A stretch of DNA of 55,877 nt, from positions 1-55,877 of the forward strand of contig WHTP01000024.1 of NCBI GenBank assembly GCA_009377695.1, in the 5' to 3' direction. A model generated the notes under the pieces. The model did not search any database. It saw nothing but the letters and a program-made list of their open reading frames with translations, and was not told where the DNA came from. Within the stretch, counting starts at the first letter, position 1. The number at the start of each line of letters is the position of its first letter. This DNA is from Hyphomicrobiales bacterium (GTDB lineage Bacteria > Pseudomonadota > Alphaproteobacteria > Rhizobiales > Xanthobacteraceae). A program made the translations under genes and the position numbers. Shown piece after piece: positions 53,235 to 55,877 of this stretch.

Positions 53235-54302
53235 CTATTTCGCGCGCTTGCCATAGGCGTCCATGAACGCTTTGAGTTCCGGGCTGATCGTCAGCGCGGC
53301 GCGGACCTCATCGTTGAGCGTTGAATTGGTCACATATTCCGGAGCGTCGCCCATCAGCTTGAGCGCCTCGTCGTTATAGCTCTTGTCGGCGGCCACTTTA
53401 GCGACTGCATCGCGCAGGGCGTTGACTGCATCCTTGGGCGTGCCGGGTGGCAGCGCGAGTGTTCGATACATCGTGCCGTTGACCAAGAGGATTGATTTGT
53501 ACAGCTCCCAAAGCTGGCCGCTCGGCATCGTCCCTTTGATCGACTTGTACAGCTCGTGGAAGGGGAGGATCGTGGAGTCTTTCATGGGTGCTGGCACGCT
53601 GAAATTCTTTCCGTCAAAGCCGGGATCATAGAACACCGGGATTAACGTGCCCGCCTTTACGGCCGGTTCGACCTTGGTTTTGTAGAGAGTGGGCGACTCG
53701 GCATAGTAGCTGACCTCACCACGCAGGATCGCGTTCATCCCCTCAATGCTGGAATTGTATCCGGTCACGTAGGTGTATCGCACGCCCAGCATGTCCAGCG
53801 TCAGCCGCATCGCCATATCCTTAGGCTGCTGCGGTCCAAGCCCGCCGACCATGATGTTCTCGCCTTTGACGACATCCGTCGCAGTCTTGATGCCCGGTCG
53901 TACGTCCGTCCGCATGAAATGGATACGGCCACTCGGCACCACCGCGACGAACTCGTAGGTGCCGAAATCGACATTGAAACGTTCCGGGTTGCTGACATAG
54001 CGCTGCATCGCGCCGGTGAAATAGCCCAACACGGTGCCATCGTGGGGCGCGACCTGGCCGAGATATTTGATTCCGATCAGGCCCGCTGACCCAGCCATGT
54101 TCTGCACGGTAATGTGTGGATTGCCTGCGATGTGCCGACCAAGGTGACGCGACAGCAAGCGCGCTTCGAGATCGGTTGGGCCGCCGGCGTCGTAGTTGAC
54201 GAGAATGGTGAGTTGTTTAGCGGCGTAGAACGGCGGCTGGGCGCCGGCGTCAGTGTAAAGAAACGCCAGCGCGGTGATGATCAGGCCACTACGTGCCAGC
54301 AC
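53235..54302 (-). CDS. Bug/TctC-type periplasmic solute-binding protein
   Basis: A 355-aa secreted receptor. The signal peptide (about 1-22) is short and ends DAGAQP. The mature part begins KQLTILVNYDAGGPTDLEA, then LGRHIAGNPHITVQNMAGSA and GLIGIKYLG. The DAGGPTD loop replaces the usual AGGGxD of Bug proteins. The C-terminal lobe has LPPGTPKDAVNALRDAV. The GTG start at 54302 has GGGAGG upstream. No TctAB transporter is in the window. It may serve uptake of the substrate of the neighbouring GMC enzyme. Confidence 0.88.
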   Translation of the reverse strand: MLARSGLIITALAFLYTDAGAQPPFYAAKQLTILVNYDAGGPTDLEARLLSRHLGRHIAGNPHITVQNMAGSAGLIGIKYLGQVAPHDGTVLGYFTGAMQRYVSNPERFNVDFGTYEFVAVVPSGRIHFMRTDVRPGIKTATDVVKGENIMVGGLGPQQPKDMAMRLTLDMLGVRYTYVTGYNSSIEGMNAILRGEVSYYAESPTLYKTKVEPAVKAGTLIPVFYDPGFDGKNFSVPAPMKDSTILPFHELYKSIKGTMPSGQLWELYKSILLVNGTMYRTLALPPGTPKDAVNALRDAVAKVAADKSYNDEALKLMGDAPEYVTNSTLNDEVRAALTISPELKAFMDAYGKRAK

Positions 54303-54585
54303 AAGGCCTCCCGGGATCGGACGTTCTTTTTTGGCCGCGGGGCACGAGGCAAGAACGATTACGATGCCAGTCGCGGTCGGCGTCGGTAATTCGAAGTTCG
54401 GATCACGTCGAATCGTAGCAACTTAGAGCGATGCGCGGAAGCGGCGGAGGTCGCCCGATTGGCCCCGACGATACGCGACTGAAGCGTTAAGTGTGATTAG
54501 TGCAAACGATGCGTTGAATGCGCATCGTTCCAGTCATGCCGTAGAGGTGATGACCAATAAACATGCCTTATTCGATGGGGGCGTC

Positions 54586-55458
54586 ATGCTCAAATGGATT
54601 GCCGCGGCGACGGGCGCATTGTGTGCAAGCACGTTAATCGTAACCTGTGCTGTTGCACAGGACGCCGTGTTGCTCGAACGGGGAAGCTATCTCGTCAATG
54701 CCGTCATGGCCTGCGATGGGTGTCATACGCCGCGCGGACCAGCAGGACTCGACATGAGCAGGCGGTTTTCCGGCGGTTCGCAGGTCTGGGACGAGCCGGC
54801 CTATCTGGTGCGCGGCTCCAATATCACGCCTGACCGCGAAACCGGAATTGGCGGCTGGACTGTGAGCGATATGAAGCGCCTGCTCGCCGATGGAGTGCGG
54901 CCGAACGACGTTCCGGTCGTGCACCAGATGCCTTATCCGCACTACAAGATCCTCACGCCGCGTGATCTCGATGCGGTCGCGGCCTATACCTTGTCGGTGC
55001 CGGCGGTGCGCAATCAGATTCCGGCGCCGGTCTACAGGAGCGCAACCCACTCAACGCTCATTCCGGGTGCCGAGAAGCCATTCACCGATGACATGCTCAA
55101 GGACCCGCTCAAGCGCGGCTTCTATCTTGCGACCATCGCGCATTGCATGGAGTGCCATTCGCGCACGCCGGACGGGAAGCCGGGCTATGCCAACTGGAAT
55201 GGTCGAGGCGGCTATGTATTCAAGTCGCCCAAGGGCTCAGTGACGACGAAGAACATCACCTCGCACAAGACCGCGGGCGTCGGAGCTTGGACGGATGCCG
55301 AGCTCAAGCGCGCCCTCACGCACGGCGTCGATCGCACCGGAAAGCCGTTCGCGCTGCAGATGTAGCGTCAGGTTTACTTCTCGAAAATGACCGATCAGGA
55401 TGTCGATGCGATCGTCGCCTGGATGCGGACCATTCCGCCGGCCGAAAGACAGTATTAA
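54586..55458 (+). pseudogene. Di-haem cytochrome c, interrupted by a TAG near its 3' end
   Basis: A secreted cytochrome c with two haem sites: CDGCH (C43-H47) and CMECH (C187-H191). The signal peptide (about 1-25) ends CAVAQ. A TAG at 55363-55365 (codon 260) falls in KPFALQM-stop-RQVYFSKMTDQDVD, after which the frame continues AIVAWMRTIPP to a TAA at 55456-55458. The continuation is exactly the family's conserved end, including the Met of FSKMTD that probably binds the second haem. The truncated product would lack it. Family members act as electron acceptors of alcohol and gluconate-type dehydrogenases. GGGGG precedes ATG 54586. Confidence 0.82.
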
Positions 55459-55712
55459 GTCAGGCGCTGGCGGGTGATGCGTCTATGCCGGCTTTCCTTG
55501 ACCGTTCTATGCCGCGTCGCTATATGGCGCCGCATGAACGCGATCGGCATCCATATCGGCATTTTTGGCGGACTGCGCCGCCGTACCAGCGCTCCGGCGC
55601 CGGTGCGCGATCATTGATCGCTCTCCGCGCCGCCGGCTCGATGTCCGCGGCGCTGTCCTTCCGACATCCTCCGCGGTAAACCCGCTCTGAATGATTGTGA
55701 AGGACCGTTTTA

Positions 55713-55877
55713 ATGTCTCCCAAAGCTGACACCAAGGCGAAGATCGGGGTGCTCGGCGCCTCCGGCTACACCGGGTCGGAGCTGGTGCGCCTGCTGCTGC
55801 GGCATCCTTATGCCGACATCGCGCTGCTCACGGCCGACCGCCGGGCCGGGCAGGAGATGGCGGCGGTATTTCCACAA
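55713..55877 (+). CDS. argC: N-acetyl-gamma-glutamyl-phosphate reductase, N-terminal part
   Basis: The first 55 codons of argC, continuing past the window. After a polar leader, KIGVLGASGYTGSELVRLLL (9-28) is the NADPH-binding Rossmann start characteristic of ArgC, and HPYADIALLTADRRAGQEM follows. It catalyses the third step of arginine biosynthesis. AAGGA lies about 9 nt before ATG 55713. The 254 bp upstream show no gene. Confidence 0.95.
   Translation, partial: MSPKADTKAKIGVLGASGYTGSELVRLLLRHPYADIALLTADRRAGQEMAAVFPQ

Noticed and set aside
55534-55617. 27-codon ORF before argC
   Set aside because: Very short, no ribosome binding site, Arg-rich end; no reason to call a leader peptide.

Overview
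The window looks like a chromosomal segment of an alphaproteobacterium in the order Hyphomicrobiales (Bradyrhizobiaceae/Xanthobacteraceae type). Three things point there: high-GC codon use throughout; a SUF operon preceded by an Irr-type iron control element (ICE); and several families of short palindromic repeats familiar from Bradyrhizobium-like genomes. No rRNA, tRNA or CRISPR array was seen.

Layout. (1) 1-5300 is an accessory, lower-GC patch of damaged genes. It holds a transposase tail cut by the window edge, an orphan NepR-like anti-sigma protein, the last third of a serine recombinase fused back-to-back with a truncated CC0125-type envelope protein gene, and a large PIN-nuclease-like/coiled-coil/two-TM protein with one frameshift. 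(2) 5300-8285 carries a membrane-anchored patatin and small conserved proteins (DUF333, DUF1993). (3) 8627-16036, minus strand, is a surface-polysaccharide block: O-antigen ligase, undecaprenyl-phosphate sugar transferase, glycosyltransferase, a 45-aa membrane protein, a DevA/DevC-like ABC pair and an acyltransferase. (4) 16251-25769 is envelope and housekeeping: DUF2147, M23 peptidase, peroxiredoxin, a 1200-aa AsmA-like protein, tyrS, anmK and a lipoprotein. (5) 26916-34193 is the iron-sulfur assembly operon (cysteine desulfurase, sufB, sufC, sufD, sufS, a SufT-like protein, a SufA/IscA-like scaffold) behind an ICE box. (6) 34311-41384 contains TfoX-like, diguanylate cyclase, DEAD helicase, a nonsense-interrupted pobA, a POT peptide transporter and a Bug-type binding protein. 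(7) 41500-46840 contains a second Bug protein, an ArsR/SRPBCC pair with a visible operator, a RAYT transposase remnant between inverted REPs, parE and DedA. (8) 47029-55877 ends with a TonB-like small protein, a fused MFS/spermidine synthase, an exported GMC oxidoreductase/MBL/Bug/cytochrome c catabolic block with several broken genes, and the start of argC.

The best leads are: the PIN/coiled-coil/TM protein in the island; a family of composite hairpin repeats (four copies, up to four different hairpins sharing CTAGTG ends) that repeatedly lie on or beside stop codons; the 45-aa protein hidden in the polysaccharide operon by a GTGA overlap; the ICE box of the SUF operon; and an apparently leaderless ArsR promoter whose operator lies in the spacer. 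Four genes are each interrupted by a single lesion (near 3653, 38380, 52852 and 55363), so either gene decay or local sequence error should be checked first.
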